Shown: positions 24,901 through 35,657, numbered from the stretch's first letter. The stretch: 64,000 bases of DNA from Pempheris klunzingeri (GCF_042242105.1 NC_092016.1:15466501-15530500); one strand, 5' to 3'. Notes: generated by a model not told the origin, from the letters alone. Made by a program: numbers and translations.

Positions 24901-26955
24901 ATGGCTCTGACCCACTGGATGACTGTTCATCCTGCACCAGCCAAAGCAGCTCAGAGCATTACTACCCCTCTGGTGGACCGCCCGGCAGCAACCCCAACTA
25001 CTCTACTCTGGGAGAGGACTCGCCCTCCAAAGCCAGGCAGAGGCAGAGACAAAGGCACAGGTGATAATATGAGGGCTGGTGAAATGCAGAGAAATGGGTC
25101 TTTACACAACAAGATTTTTGACAATATGTACTACATGTAAAGAAATTAACAGTTCTGTAGTGAGACTGATGTATGTGTTGTCTTTCATTCTCTCTCCAGG
25201 TCTGCAGGTCACCTGGGCTCCTCTAACTCCGGCTCAATGCCAAACCTGGCAGCTAAGAACGGCTCTGGTGGAGGCTCAGGTGGCGGTGGGGTGGGAGGGG
25301 GACACCATGGAGTCTACCTTCACAGCCAGAGCCAGCCTTCCTCCCAGTACCGCATCAAGGAGTACCCACTATACGTGGAGGGCAGCCCCAACCCCGTGGT
25401 GGTGCGCAGTCTGGAGAGCGATCAGGAGGGCCACTACAGCGTCAAGGCACAGTTCAAGACCTCCAGCTCCTACACGGCCGGGGGGCTGTACAAGGAGGCC
25501 TGGGGGGGAGAGGACGGAGGAGAGGGGAGCGGCCGACTCACGCCGTCGCGCTCTCAGATTGTACGGACTCCGTCATTGGGGCGAGAGGGTGGTGGAAGCG
25601 GAGGAGGGGGGAGGGCAGCAGTGTCCGAAGAGCTGCGGTGCTGGTACCAGAGGTCCTCAGGGAGCCTGAAGGAAAGGAGTCACTCACATTCGGGGTCTAC
25701 TTCCTCCGAGACAGGGTCACAGCAAGGCACCCTTGGACATGGCCGCGGGAGTAGAGTAGGGACACTCGTCAAGGGCTCACCAGGTGGGTCTTCTTCATTT
25801 GTTCACATTTAAACTTGTCTCATGTGGATAAGCACTAAGATGGCGGCTCAGTGTCTGTTTTGTTAGGTTAACAAATACTTAGCTTATTCAGAAGTTCTAA
25901 CAATGTCCATCTTAAAAAAACAACTGCCCCGTGTGAGGCTCGAACTCACGACCTTCAGATTATGAGACTGACGCGCTGCCTACTGCGCCAACGAGGCCTG
26001 TCTCTCACTGAATGGTGTGACGTTTCTGTAACGTGACCCCTGAGGCAAATGGTCTTTGTGGCACTGAGACCACATCCACCACTGCCACATGTGAAGCATA
26101 CTTGACATTCCTTTACCCCTCACCTCGCCATGGACTCTATTTTGAGTGTTTTGTATCTATCTGTGTGTTCATGTATCTCCGTACATGTTTATTTGTTTCT
26201 TGTGCCTCTCTATCTCATGCTGCATGTGTTGTGTGTCATTTAGTATGACTAACTGTCAGTTGTCCCCATAGCTGCGTCCCCTCACAGCCAGAGGAGCATG
26301 ACGCCCTCCAGTGAACACGCAGCCACACCGACACCCCCCTGTAGCCCACAGCACATCCTCAACTGGCAGAGCGGGTAAGAAACACACACACACACACACA
26401 CACATATATATGTGTGTATATATACACATGCTCAGCAGCAAACCAGCAACACAAGATATTTGAAGCTGCATATGAACTTCTGTTAATTTAGGACAAACTA
26501 CACATTGGCTACTACGCTTCTTTCTCTCAGTCTTTCTCTAACATCCTCACAAGCTTTGACTGTCTGTTGTATCTGTCAGCTGATATTGTTTTTCACTGCT
26601 GAACTAACTCTAAAGAATGATTTTTATGTGATTTTGGGTTCTGTTTTAAATCTTTTTCATACTCATAATCAAATGATCCTCTCCTGTTCTGCTGTTTGTG
26701 TTAATATTTCACTCACTACGTCTTTGTTCCTTGTTCCTTCACTCTTTCTCCTGTCATCTCTCACACCCTCCGGTTCTCCATGGAACATTCTCTTGTTTCC
26801 TAATATTTGTCATTTCTTTCTGGTCACTCTTCCCGTCTGTACTAACCCTCCTTTCCTTGTGTGTGTGTCCTCTCTCCTGGTTTAGAGGCACAGCAGACAG
26901 CTCTCCTACTGAGGACGTCTGTCAGTCTCCCCCTCAGCCAAGCTCTGATGCATAG
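3079..26955 (+). CDS. frmd4a: FRMD4A, FERM-domain polarity scaffold (5' end outside the window)
   Basis: FRMD4A is known to link Par3 to the Arf6 exchange factor cytohesin-1 at epithelial junctions. Coding exons read by eye: 3079-3173, 4684-4776, 7637-7721, 9307-9363, 10171-10193, 12149-12232, 12332-12397, 12502-12559, 12787-12873, 17571-17647, 18604-18742, 18907-19048, 20956-21089, 21187-21309, 22832-23063, 23337-23393, 23518-23755, 24406-24564, 24728-25060, 25200-25783, 26272-26374, 26886-26955. They sum to 3039 nt, giving 1012 residues and a stop, with all junction phases matching. Nearly every exon matches my memory of human FRMD4A (1039 residues), for example [32 protein letters not shown] and [20 protein letters not shown]. 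The first exon opens in phase 0 with [11 protein letters not shown], so only about 40 N-terminal residues and the promoter lie to the left. FRMD4B is the alternative, but tail blocks such as [13 protein letters not shown] and the last exon SPPQPSSDA fit FRMD4A better. Confidence 0.96.
4314..4425 (+). repeat. polypurine tract
   Basis: Over 100 bases consisting almost only of A and G, immediately upstream of the fragment at 4438. It lies in the frmd4a intron 3174-4683. Confidence 0.8.
4438..4580 (-). mobile_element. 3' fragment of a teleost non-LTR retroelement or SINE
   Basis: Plus-strand GATAA repeats (GATAAGAGATAAGATAAGAT) lead into CCTTTATTAGTC and GGGGAAATTTAC then GTTACAGCAG. I recall this arrangement as a very common fish repeat end (TTTATTRGTCCC...GGGGAAATT). 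The (GATAA)n corresponds to the tail, so the element points to the minus strand. Only the last 150 bases or so are present. The exact family was not identified. Confidence 0.5.
6139..6216 (+). repeat. (GT)n microsatellite, about 39 units
   Basis: Uninterrupted dinucleotide run in the frmd4a intron between exons 4684-4776 and 7637-7721. Confidence 0.98.
7203..7343 (+). repeat. two (GT)n runs with a short (GA)n
   Basis: A GT run at 7203-7220 passes into GA units to 7233, and a second run occupies 7311-7343. Both lie in a frmd4a intron. Confidence 0.95.
7722..9306 (+). other. frmd4a intron
   Basis: No exon or clear repeat recognised; only short AC and GA patches. Confidence 0.6.
9892..9948 (+). 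repeat. (GT)n microsatellite with interruptions
   Basis: Interrupted near its middle by GCATGTAT. Smaller runs are at 9376-9402 and 10580-10608 in the same part of frmd4a. Confidence 0.95.
10194..12148 (+). other. frmd4a intron
   Basis: One (GT)n at 10580-10608; otherwise nothing that I can name. Confidence 0.6.
13507..13691 (+). repeat. (CA)n at 13507-13533 and (GT)n at 13631-13691
   Basis: Two opposite-orientation dinucleotide runs about 100 bases apart in the large frmd4a intron; a further (CA)n run lies at 14117-14153. Confidence 0.95.
16193..16272 (+). repeat. (CA)n microsatellite, about 40 units
   Basis: Uninterrupted run in the large frmd4a intron 12874-17570; one of the two longest arrays of the window. 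Confidence 0.98.
16654..16729 (+). repeat. (GT)n microsatellite, about 38 units
   Basis: Uninterrupted run about 380 bases after the (CA)n array of the same intron and in the opposite orientation, so the pair can anneal. Confidence 0.98.
18907..23063 (+). CDS. frmd4a: frmd4a exons encoding the CUPID (DUF3338) coiled-coil region
   Basis: Exons 18907-19048, 20956-21089, 21187-21309 and 22832-23063 encode about 210 residues. They begin with a Ser/Gly-rich linker ([20 protein letters not shown], then [11 protein letters not shown]). A strongly charged heptad-like helix follows ([20 protein letters not shown]), then [18 protein letters not shown] and a second helix ([38 protein letters not shown]). 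This is the region known in FRMD4A/FRMD4B and INAVA as CUPID, which binds cytohesin coiled coils. The match to the human block is close to residue-for-residue, so cytohesin binding is a safe family inference, although nothing in this DNA tests it. Confidence 0.9.
19049..20955 (+). other. frmd4a intron
   Basis: No exon or named repeat seen. Confidence 0.55.
21310..22831 (+). other. frmd4a intron
   Basis: One (GT)n at 21896. A 207-codon minus-strand open frame crossing that array is compositional, not a gene. Confidence 0.6.
21896..21945 (+). repeat. (GT)n microsatellite, about 25 units
   Basis: Run in the frmd4a intron 21310-22831. Confidence 0.97.
23337..25783 (+). CDS. frmd4a: frmd4a exons encoding the disordered Ser/Pro/Gly-rich tail
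   Basis: Exons 23337-23393, 23518-23755, 24406-24564, 24728-25060 and 25200-25783 encode a low-complexity tail. Landmarks in order are a polyproline patch ([15 protein letters not shown]), [20 protein letters not shown], a basic run [27 protein letters not shown], a basic [11 protein letters not shown] stretch, a Gly-rich run in exon 25200-25783 ([16 protein letters not shown]), then [20 protein letters not shown] and [17 protein letters not shown]. Human FRMD4A has the same order. The Gly-rich run and the GDC-like [10 protein letters not shown] segment look longer or different here, as expected for disordered linkers. The acceptor of exon 24406 is a less common AAG. Confidence 0.9.
25914..25920 (-). 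terminator. RNA polymerase III terminator of tRNA-Met
   Basis: A run of seven A on the plus strand is TTTTTTT on the minus strand, four bases after the tRNA 3' end. That is the normal Pol III stop signal and supports an intact, transcribable tRNA gene. Confidence 0.85.
25925..25997 (-). tRNA. tRNA-Met (CAU), elongator type
   Basis: The minus strand folds as a complete 73-nt tRNA without CCA and without an intron. The acceptor stem pairs GCCTCGT with ACGGGGC (one G-U). The D arm carries the A box TGGCGCAGTAGGC. The anticodon loop is CTCATAA with anticodon CAT at 25964-25962. The T arm is GTGAG-TTCGAGC-CTCAC, and the discriminator base is A. It matches vertebrate elongator tRNA-Met in my memory at almost every base. 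The initiator form lacks this D arm and begins with AGC. The gene lies in the frmd4a intron 25784-26271, antisense to frmd4a. Confidence 0.95.
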
Positions 26956-27498
26956 AGGTACTGTCTGTGGTCTCGGCCTCCCAGTGGTCTAAACCTACAG
27001 TGTACTGTTGGGAAAACACAGCAGCAGCATAACAGAGGGAAAACAACCTTGAAGCAAAATTAGAATGCGACAGCAGTGCTAAATCAGACTCACAATCAGA
27101 CTCTCAGAAATCTGTTCGTAAAATTATCATGCTTACTAGTCACTTACACATCAACTGCGGGGGACTGACACGGGGGGGATGTGCACAATATCTTGGTCTT
27201 TGATGGTGGCGGTATCTGTGTCATGTACTCTTTCTCTGGCTGTATCTGTATCTGATCTCTGCATGTGCTCTGCTCTGTGGTCTGACTCTGACACTGTGGC
27301 TAATTCCTTACAGGGTTTACTAATAGAAATACTTAACCATGAGCTGTATGTGTTGTAACAGTGTTAAACAAAAACAATCACCGGAGCAGATAAACAGTTG
27401 AGACCATGTAGGCGATAGTATTTGGAATGTTAATTTACCCTTTGAAATAAAGCGCTCGTATCTGTCAGTCTTATCCCGGTCTGCGTCTTCCTCTGCAG

Positions 27499-27601
27499 GT
27501 CTTTCAGTGACAGCTGTTTTCTCAGCAGCCCCCTGTGTTCAGAGCTGGCAGATGTGCAGTGGTACGGACACGACAAGGCCAAACCTGGAACCCTGGTCTG
27601 A
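27499..27601 (+). CDS. frmd4a: frmd4a alternative last exon ending in a class I PDZ ligand
   Basis: A clean acceptor (CTCTGCAG) at 27491-27498 opens 103 nt that read, when joined to the exon ending 26374 (phase: two bases carried over), as 33 residues and a TGA stop. The peptide contains SFSDSCFLSSPLCSELADVQ and WYGHDKAKPGTLV, ending T-L-V. This resembles the C-terminus I recall for FRMD4-family proteins, which is why I believe it is coding. It is used by skipping exon 26886-26955, whose own TAG stop ends the other form. The predicted alternative product in the window is 1023 residues rather than 1012. No transcript evidence is available here. Confidence 0.75.
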
Positions 27602-29152
27602 GACCTTCCGATAGGGCCCGGAAAAGTCCCATTGCCCTCTCCTACTGCCTCTCCACTGTCCCTCACCACTACCCATCAACAACCAACAACCTCATCCTTA
27701 AGGCCCTACAAAAACCCTGCTCTGGCCGGACAGGCAGACTGGACGTGAGCCTCCCTCCTCCCTAAATCCTGCCCTCCATCCATCTCACCTCCTCTTTATT
27801 ACGTCCCTCTATCGCAGCTCAGCTGGACAGGGACACACTTGCGGGGCTCCGACACGGGCTGATTTCACAGGACTGACTGAGAAGCACCATCTCAGCTGCT
27901 GAACTGTCGCCCTACAGCACCACAGAGCTCATTCATTCCTCACCTTCAGCACACAGGCAATGGGGCAAGGGGGAAGGAGCGATGGGATGAGAGAGCACAG
28001 AAAAAGATCAAATAAACAACTCAAACTCAACAGAATCAGCATCAGCCATTCCAGGATCTGTTTCATATCTCATCTTTGGTCCCCCCGACCTTACTAACTC
28101 CAGTGCACTGCCACCCAATCAGAGGATACCTGCTGGACTTGAGCCACCAGCTTAAAACCCATGTCCAGGCCCACATGAACTCTGTTGGATTTCATTATTC
28201 CCAGTATGGTTTGTCATTTTTGTTTATTTTCCCTGCATATTTATAAAAAGAGAAAATGACACAGACTTTTCAAAAACAATCTGGATTAACAAACATTTAC
28301 ATTTCAAAGTCAGCTCCTCTCAGTTAAACCCACAACCAAAGACAACCACTGGCTGGACTGGTCACACCAGGGTCCCCGGGCTGGTGCCCCTGCAGAAAAG
28401 TAACTCTGATTGTATGAGAGAGAGTTCATGAGTGACAATATCAGGATGGTTTATGGGACTATCTGGGATATTGATGAGGACTACAGCAATAACAAACATT
28501 GTACAAGTACATGAACTGGTTTGAATCTACAGAGTGAATTGAAGCAGGCATTTTGCCATGTTCTCTGCCTTGTGATGGTTGGAGTGAAGGATTATTAGTG
28601 CATCGTAGGGAGAGTTTGGAGTTATTGTGGTTATTGGGTTTGGCATTAATCTATGCTTATTTCAGTGACTTCATCATTCATGTTTATTTAATGTATTTGG
28701 TCTTAACAAGATTTCTCTGTCCACAACTGTTTGTTTGGCCACATGGTGCATTGTGATCAGTACAAAGCCAGAGCGCGGGGAAGGGAGGGGGGTGTTGGGG
28801 TGAGGGTCATTCGTGGGTGTTAACATGGCCACAGGAAGTCACAATTACTGTAACAATTTATTTTGGCTGTAATTTTGATATAGACTTCCTGATTCTGCCT
28901 TTTCACATTTTTCACTGTCACCCCTGAAAGTAATCGGCTGTTGACATGCTCTGACATTACTTGTGTTTGATATTGAGGCTGTTTAGGGATGAATCTCAAC
29001 AGCGAATCATCTTTTTAATCACTTCTTCTCCTTTGATCTTGGCTCTTGCCATGCTGAGTATCTGTCAGGCCATTTTGCAGCACTGTGCTTTCTCAACATT
29101 CGGTCCACTCTTCAGCATAGCAGGAGCATCCCAACTGAACACAGGCGGTCTG

Positions 29153-29195
<43 letters not shown>

Positions 29196-30990
29196 GCAGT
29201 CACATCACCTCATATTATGGGCACGCATGAGTGCACTTTTATCGGTGCCAAACATGTTGGTGCTTTACATTTGTACTGTAATTCAACACTGAGCTATAAA
29301 CCCCTTTAAGCAGTAAATTCCCACAGTATATAACCATTTTATAAAATAGCAGCAAGGCAGAGTAGCCAGAAAGACACTCAACAGACTTCCTCTCTATGAT
29401 TTGGCATCGGGTGTAGTAGGAATTATTCAAATGTACTTTGAAAAGCACAACAGTGTTTTCTCAAGAGGAAACTGGAAAAGCTAGAACAGCAGACAAAGCT
29501 GTTACATGATAGAGATCTCATCAATAGTTTGTTGACATCGATGAATTTCAGGTTGGCAATAATTAATACTCCACTGTCAGGACAAAAGAGAAGCCATATC
29601 CCGAAGTGAGACAAAGAATTATTTCAATGAAAAAAAGTACTCTGTCACATCTCAATCACCAATCAGATATCCAGAACAGAGTTAGAAAAGCACAAGGAAG
29701 GAAGTAGAAATGTTTTAGCTGTCCCTGAATCAGTTCAACCACAGTTTATGTTGAGAATTATTGTTTCATTTTGCACAAAATGAATCAATCAGATGTTCAT
29801 TTCACCAAGATTATGTTACAGAATCTACATCTAACTGATAGAGAGAATTTATTTTTTACAGTCCTAGCACCTTTATGTCTGGAGAAATGTTGTGGCACGC
29901 TGTATGGCATGGGAGGAATTGAACGAATCTTACCCTGTCCCTCACGGTGTTGTATTTCCTGTATGCGCTGACATCAGTTGTTGTAATCTGCCACTTTGTA
30001 GACTATGTAGGTAAGACGGTTTAGCCCATTCCCTGCACGATTGGTTCTCCAAGTGTTATCCACCCATGCCAGGTCAAATGTGGCCAGTCTGTACCCAGGA
30101 TTGGAACCAGCACTCCCTGGTTACCATCTCATAGAATTACTTTAGTGTATTCAAGTCACCTATTAGAGTACAACTTTGGCTCGTTTATGTGCTAAAATCC
30201 CATGCATGCCCTGCAGATCCACTGACAAATCAAGATCCCAAAGACATTCAGCATCTGACATCTATACGCTGACATTGGCACGTTTTGCCCCTTAGTGTTT
30301 CTTTTCCCTTTGGTAATCTCTGACCTCTGAGCCCGATGTGAAGAAGTGTGATGTCCCCTCCCTCTGTAGCTCCAAACATACCATATTCTCTGTGCTCCAT
30401 AGAAATGTATGAGGTTTTTGTAATAGGGAAATGACCTAATTCTTTTATCAGACTTTTCCTGTATGTACGGAGGGGTACTGTAAGGTTTTGTGGGGTTTTT
30501 AACATTGACATTCATTGTTTTAACAATGTTCCATTTTATATGAACCAGTATTGTTTTTTTTTTTAGTTCTGACATTGTAACAACCCTTTCAGGTGCTACA
30601 AAATGACCAGTTACTGCTTTGTCACGTAGGATCTCTTCATTGTTATCAATAGAGTCAATACCAGATGTGCAAAATGAAGCTTATTTTAACAGACAGTTTA
30701 ATCGTAGAACACTTCCCCTACCAGACAATAGAGCATGTAACTTGATTTTATCAGTTCAGTTCAACTGTAACAATACATTAAAGGTGTTGTAGAAAAAATG
30801 TGGAATTGATAAAAAAAAAATAACTGAATTCCACAGTTAATTTATTGTTTTTTCTATTAAAAATTTGTATAGTAACTTTACATTTTTCAAAACTGTGTTG
30901 TTGGAAATTGATGATGAATTTTCAAGATGAGAAGCCGCGGGGGTTCTTCAGAGTAAGAAAAATAAATTATTGATGAATGTTCTCAAGATT
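27602..30990 (+). other. frmd4a: probable frmd4a 3' untranslated region
   Basis: No further exon is visible after the alternative stop. An AATAAA at 30961-30966 is followed about 30-50 bases on by a T-rich tract (near 31000-31015), a good cleavage-site arrangement, giving a 3'UTR of about 3.4 kb. Earlier AATAAA copies at 27447 and 28011 could give shorter forms. The span also holds a (CA)n run at 29154-29193. Extent is inferred from signals only. Confidence 0.5.
29154..29193 (+). repeat. (CA)n microsatellite, about 20 units
   Basis: Lies within the probable frmd4a 3'UTR. Confidence 0.97.
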
Positions 30991-32887
30991 ATGCCTTTGT
31001 CTGTTTTTTTTCCTCTTTCATTCATCATAAAATCAACAACATGACGTTGTGTAGTCATTCATTCAATCCAAGGTGGCTTCAGATCAAATCCCTCCAGGCC
31101 TTTTTGCTGAAAGGTGTATCAGTCAGACTTATCAAAGGGAATCCCCACACACAGTCACCACATCCGCTCCTGCGGACACACTCACCCTCTTGTCATCACA
31201 TCCAGGCCTCGGTCACTTCCGTCTTACACTTAGGCCTCCTAGAAAAGGAGAAGGAGGATTTCCTGTGGATTTAAAAGGAAGGTACAAAGATAAAAGTTAT
31301 TACTCATCACCCAACTGCAGAGCACAAGATTGAACAGCTGCACAAAGGCATCACGGCAGAATTATTCGCATGGCGCTACGTCGCAGCTTATTCAGATCCC
31401 ACTAAACAATCTTTCTTTGTGTAAATACAGCATGGAACCATTCAAGTGTACTGGCAGGAGATGCAGACATCTGAACAAATGGATTGTTTGTACAACTTAA
31501 CATGTACACTCATATCATGAAACACTAGCCACACAGACTACAAACAGACATGAACAGTAGTTGTGAGACTTCACCGCATAGAGAAGTGGTTTCTACCCTA
31601 GAAATCAGTTGTCAGTCTCTCTGAGGACACAAACTCGTCATCCTGCTTTCTTTTATTCTCCTTCTGTGTCCATTTACTAATGAATCCCATGTTACTCTTT
31701 GTACTCAGTGTGTTCCCATAGCAGCTCTCCAAACCAGGCAACAGCTGGAAGCTGTTAGCCAGACATGCCGTGAGAAACTAGCTCCTCTGTGATTTTTTCA
31801 CTCACACAAGTCTGTTTGTGTGTGTGGGTGGGTGTGCTATAGAAGTGGTGTATGACCTTGCTTTATTTTCTTAATGAAATCCTCCGTCATTTAAACAATC
31901 AAACACACCACACCTCTCACTATGTCTCTACTCTACGCATCATTGAACCTATGTCTTTGTGAGGACCAGTCTCAGTTTTACGACATAAAAATGAGGACAT
32001 TTCTGTAACACTGTGACGTTCTGTCAAGTCTTGAAAGGGATCGTTTTAGGTCTTTAGGACGTAAAAGTAAAGGTGTATGTTAGACATAAATAGTCTGAGA
32101 ATTGAAAAGACCAATGCAACTTACAAAAACCATCATCATCATTTATTCATACTCAATGATCATTACATTAAAACTGTGAATTCACAGTCTACACAACAAC
32201 AACAAGAGTCTCTGTGCTGACACTGTTTACACGTTGAAGAGAAGATGACAGCATAGGAAGCTTCAATGATTTTAATTCTGACCTATCAGGCTGCATCTGA
32301 AACTTGTATTGAACTTCTCTTGGAAAAGACCAAGTGGTCATATTTGGCTGCTGAAGTGAAACAATTTCATCCTCTTCTCTTTCACTAAACAGAGGGAGAT
32401 CATTTGTGGCGCAAACTGTACAACATGTCAAATCAATGGCAATGCTGCCCTCTAGTGTTGATCACAGAGTGTCACCTATGAAAATGAACACTGGAAAAAC
32501 TATGATCAGTTTTTTAGTGTTGGGTAAAAAAAATGTGATTGCTTTTCAGTAAAAAACAAGCCCATATTTTGTTAGACTTGAGTTAATAAGTAATTGCTGT
32601 GTGTTATATACACCATTACTGTTTTGATATTTTTGTTGGCTTTAATTTTGGTGTCGCATTTTGTTTGGGGAAAGCACATTTTTTTGGGAACCCCAAAGAA
32701 GAAGTGATAGTAAGCCATCAGTCTGATGACATGATATAATTTCACAATATCTTAAACAATTTCGTCAGAATTCATCAGAATTGCACAAACTGATCATGCC
32801 AACCACGCAGGCCCTAGTCAACAATAGCAACTGATTTTACGAAATGCTGTGCAAGCAGGATTGTGTCTTTTTTGGTCTTTTGGAGTT
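30991..32887 (+). other. intergenic space between frmd4a and the MS4A-like gene
   Basis: Tail-to-tail spacer: frmd4a ends from the left and the minus-strand gene from the right, with its probable poly(A) signal at 32147-32142. It contains the decayed repeat at 31955. No gene seen. Confidence 0.5.
31955..32110 (+). repeat. decayed copy of a teleost interspersed repeat
   Basis: TTTGTGAGGACCAGTCTCAG, then TTTTACGACATAAAAATGAG and GACATTTCTGTAA, follow the order of a common fish intergenic repeat built around paired GAGGACAT/GAGGACCAG units. Beyond 32110 similarity fades. Family name and orientation are not certain. Confidence 0.35.
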
Positions 32888-34256
32888 TCACTGAGTGAAT
32901 TCCACTTGTTCCAGTAGAGGCCCATTAGTTTCATCTGGATCCTGCGCAGAAAACAGCAGAAAATAATTCAGAGCCCATCAAATGCAACAATCTGATAATA
33001 TGGACTGTGCTTTTCAAATGAGGTATTTCTGATTTATTTTGCTGGCCAACAAAAGATTTCATCATCTATCATCATCACGGCAAATCACCTCAAAGAGATA
33101 AATTATATTCCTGACTATTTGAAAAAAATGACAAACTGAACTAGAAATGACCAAAGCCCAAAAGTTAATGGTGTTAAGCTCAGGTTATATCCCATCCTTC
33201 TACTTTTACCTGTAAGAGGCGGCTGTAGGTCTGATTATGGGTTGCACTGTAGCGACGTAGGCCCCTCCAGGACAGGAGAAGTATGTAGGCTGATGCCAGA
33301 AAACACTGTACAGTAAATGTTATGGAGCTCCCCTTCGCAACATACGAACCAATGCGCTAGTGGGAAGAAGTTGATGGGGAGAGCATGACACTCACAACAC
33401 ACTCAATACATAAAACTAGTTAGAAATATGTTGTTCTTTGTTGTTATTAGTGAATCTTAAAAAAACAAACAGAATAATCTATACACAGTTTTATAACATG
33501 TGTAAAAAGTATCAATGAAATTACTGAATTACCTGTTGGTTTGTGTTTAGTGCAGCTGGCTGTGTAGACCTGAGGCTGTTGGCCAGGAGAGCAGAGAAGC
33601 CAAACAGTAGACAGTAGATGTTCAGACACATCAGGACGATGATCTGTTCATGATGAGCGCTAAATAAATACTAGGTAGCTGGGGATATAAGCAATGTCAC
33701 ATCTAAATTTACAAATTAGAAATTACCTTTGTTTTATTAGCTTTCCTCTGAACTTCTATTGCCAGACACCCAGCAGCCACATACTGTAACAACACACACA
33801 GTTAAAACCCAGTATCTCTCTCTCTGTCCAAAAGAAGAAGAGTTTACACCATTATGTATTATTATATAAAGCAGGTGTGGACTCACAAATAGACTTGACC
33901 ACACTGGTGTTGTCATGTAGACAGAGCAGTTGTAGCTCACACATGCATAGGTGACTGTGGCTAGTAAGCAAGCTAAGGCACTGAGGATCTGCACCACCTG
34001 GGGGGAAACACACCATACTAAGCAGGCAGTTAGATTTTTATTAAGAAAACCTATATTAACCAATGGTTATGGAGAGTACAAGAAAGCAGAATCTCACCCC
34101 AGCAACTAAAAGTCTGGTATTAACAACAGTCCCAAACCAACGATGAATCCTGACATTGAGCAGCTCTCCATGATTGGTAACCTGAGTCAGTGGGGGAGCT
34201 GAGGGTGTCTCCTTAAAAAACACATGGTACAGCCCCTCTTGAAACATGTTCTGCAT
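32888..34256 (-). CDS. four-pass membrane protein, MS4A/TMEM176-like
   Basis: Six minus-strand coding exons: 34256-34098, 33997-33887, 33783-33727, 33643-33533, 33356-33210 and 32941-32888. They total 639 nt, giving 212 residues, and every junction is in phase. The ATG at 34256 follows a strong pyrimidine-rich acceptor (exon start about 34259), with an in-frame stop just beyond, so an upstream non-coding exon is likely. Predicted membrane segments lie at about residues 48-72, 84-103, 110-133 and 158-176. There is an N-glycosylation sequon NCS at 76-78 in the first outer loop. The block VWSSLFYVAAGCLAIEVQRK with the preceding LLVAGVVQIL is typical of CD20/MS4A and TMEM176-type proteins (cf. 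pfWggl..iisGsLSi). I cannot choose between MS4A, TMEM176 and TMEM253-like families. A minus-strand AATAAA at 32147-32142 may end the mRNA. Confidence 0.8.
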
Positions 34257-34259
34257 TAT

Positions 34260-34326
34260 CTATTGTGAGAGAAAAAAGTTAACTTGCAGGAGAACAAAAT
34301 GGATATCAAACCACATCCATATAATC

Positions 34327-34373
<47 letters not shown>

Positions 34374-35657
34374 TTGATTCAGGTGTCACTCTTGATTTCA
34401 GCCTATGTAATCGCACTTACCTTCCCCAAAAGTTGTAAGGCTCATTCATCCACAGGCGGTCATAACAACAGAAAATATCATGTAACTGAAATAGGAAACA
34501 TTTAAACTGTTGCTTCTATTTCTGAGAGTAGAACGGGAGAGTTAGAGGGTCAAAGTTCACTCTAGTTAGATGATAATGAATGGTTGAAGTCCACCCCCGA
34601 GGAAGTGACTCAACGAGATCATTGGTCACAATAAAGCAGCTTGTAGGCAGCGCTTGCATTTGCTTCAGAGAACTGATTTAATTTTTCCACTGACTGTGAT
34701 TATACTTCCCACTACTACTACCCACTCGTGTAGATAAACATAACTCATTACCTCCTGCACCCTAACCCTCACATTCATATAGTACAAGAACCAAAATACA
34801 TTCTCATTTATAAAATAGCACTAATTTCATCAAGTTTACTTCTTAAAACACATTTTATTTGTGAAGAAAACTCAACAATCGAATAAAAAGAAATTAAAAA
34901 AAGAATTAAAGATAATATAACAAATAAGAGCAAAGCACTACAAAATAATATTAAAGACACACATTGAGATGTTATTCGGGTTAAGAATAAGGTTAAAACA
35001 GTGTCTAATCTACTTATGTTGCCATAAATACATTGTACTGAAGATAATATAATCAAATGATCAAGATTGTACAGATCTAAAATAGGAGAGCATTATATGC
35101 TCAGTAGTGACTGTCTCAGTCTGTGGTTTTCACAAAAATAATGGTATCACTGCATCATACTAAGTTTATTTTTGAGATAATTTCTTCACACACGTTGACG
35201 TGGACTGATGTAAGTGCACTATAACTATAAGCTCTACCACAGGCCTGTACATGCAGTAAGCTACCTGCTATAGATACAGTACCCAACTTAACAATGTTTA
35301 CTTTTATTTGTGCAGTCACATTTTGGCATGAAATAAGTGTAACAGTAATATGACATCATGGAGACAGTTATGTGTAGGACATTTTATATTCAGTAACCTT
35401 GGGACATGTATACTATTAGACATCTACTACTAAATATACTATTACATTTGTAATATACTGTATACTATATCATTTACCGACAAGCCAGTGCCCTGAACAA
35501 GTCAGGACAGAATGATGCATCAACAGAGCTTGAGCATCTCCTTTCTCAGACCACAACCCAGTGTGAAAAAAAACGACACACAGAAAGCGGTCACACAGCC
35601 TTCTGAGGACCTTGACTGACACAAATTTGGAGGATCTATAAATACATCAGGGGCATG
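34260..35657 (-). other. AT-rich spacer and cadherin 3' untranslated region
   Basis: Minus-strand AATAAA copies at 35170-35165 and 34859-34854 are candidate ends of the cadherin mRNA. The left part is the 5' flank of the MS4A-like gene with its (CA)n run. Nothing coding recognised. Confidence 0.5.
34330..34372 (+). repeat. (CA)n microsatellite, about 21 units
   Basis: Lies about 75 bases upstream of the first coding exon of the MS4A-like gene. Confidence 0.97.

Noticed and set aside
3079-26955. FRMD4B as identity of the first gene
   Set aside because: Tail blocks and the SPPQPSSDA-type last exon fit FRMD4A better; FRMD4B remains a minor possibility.
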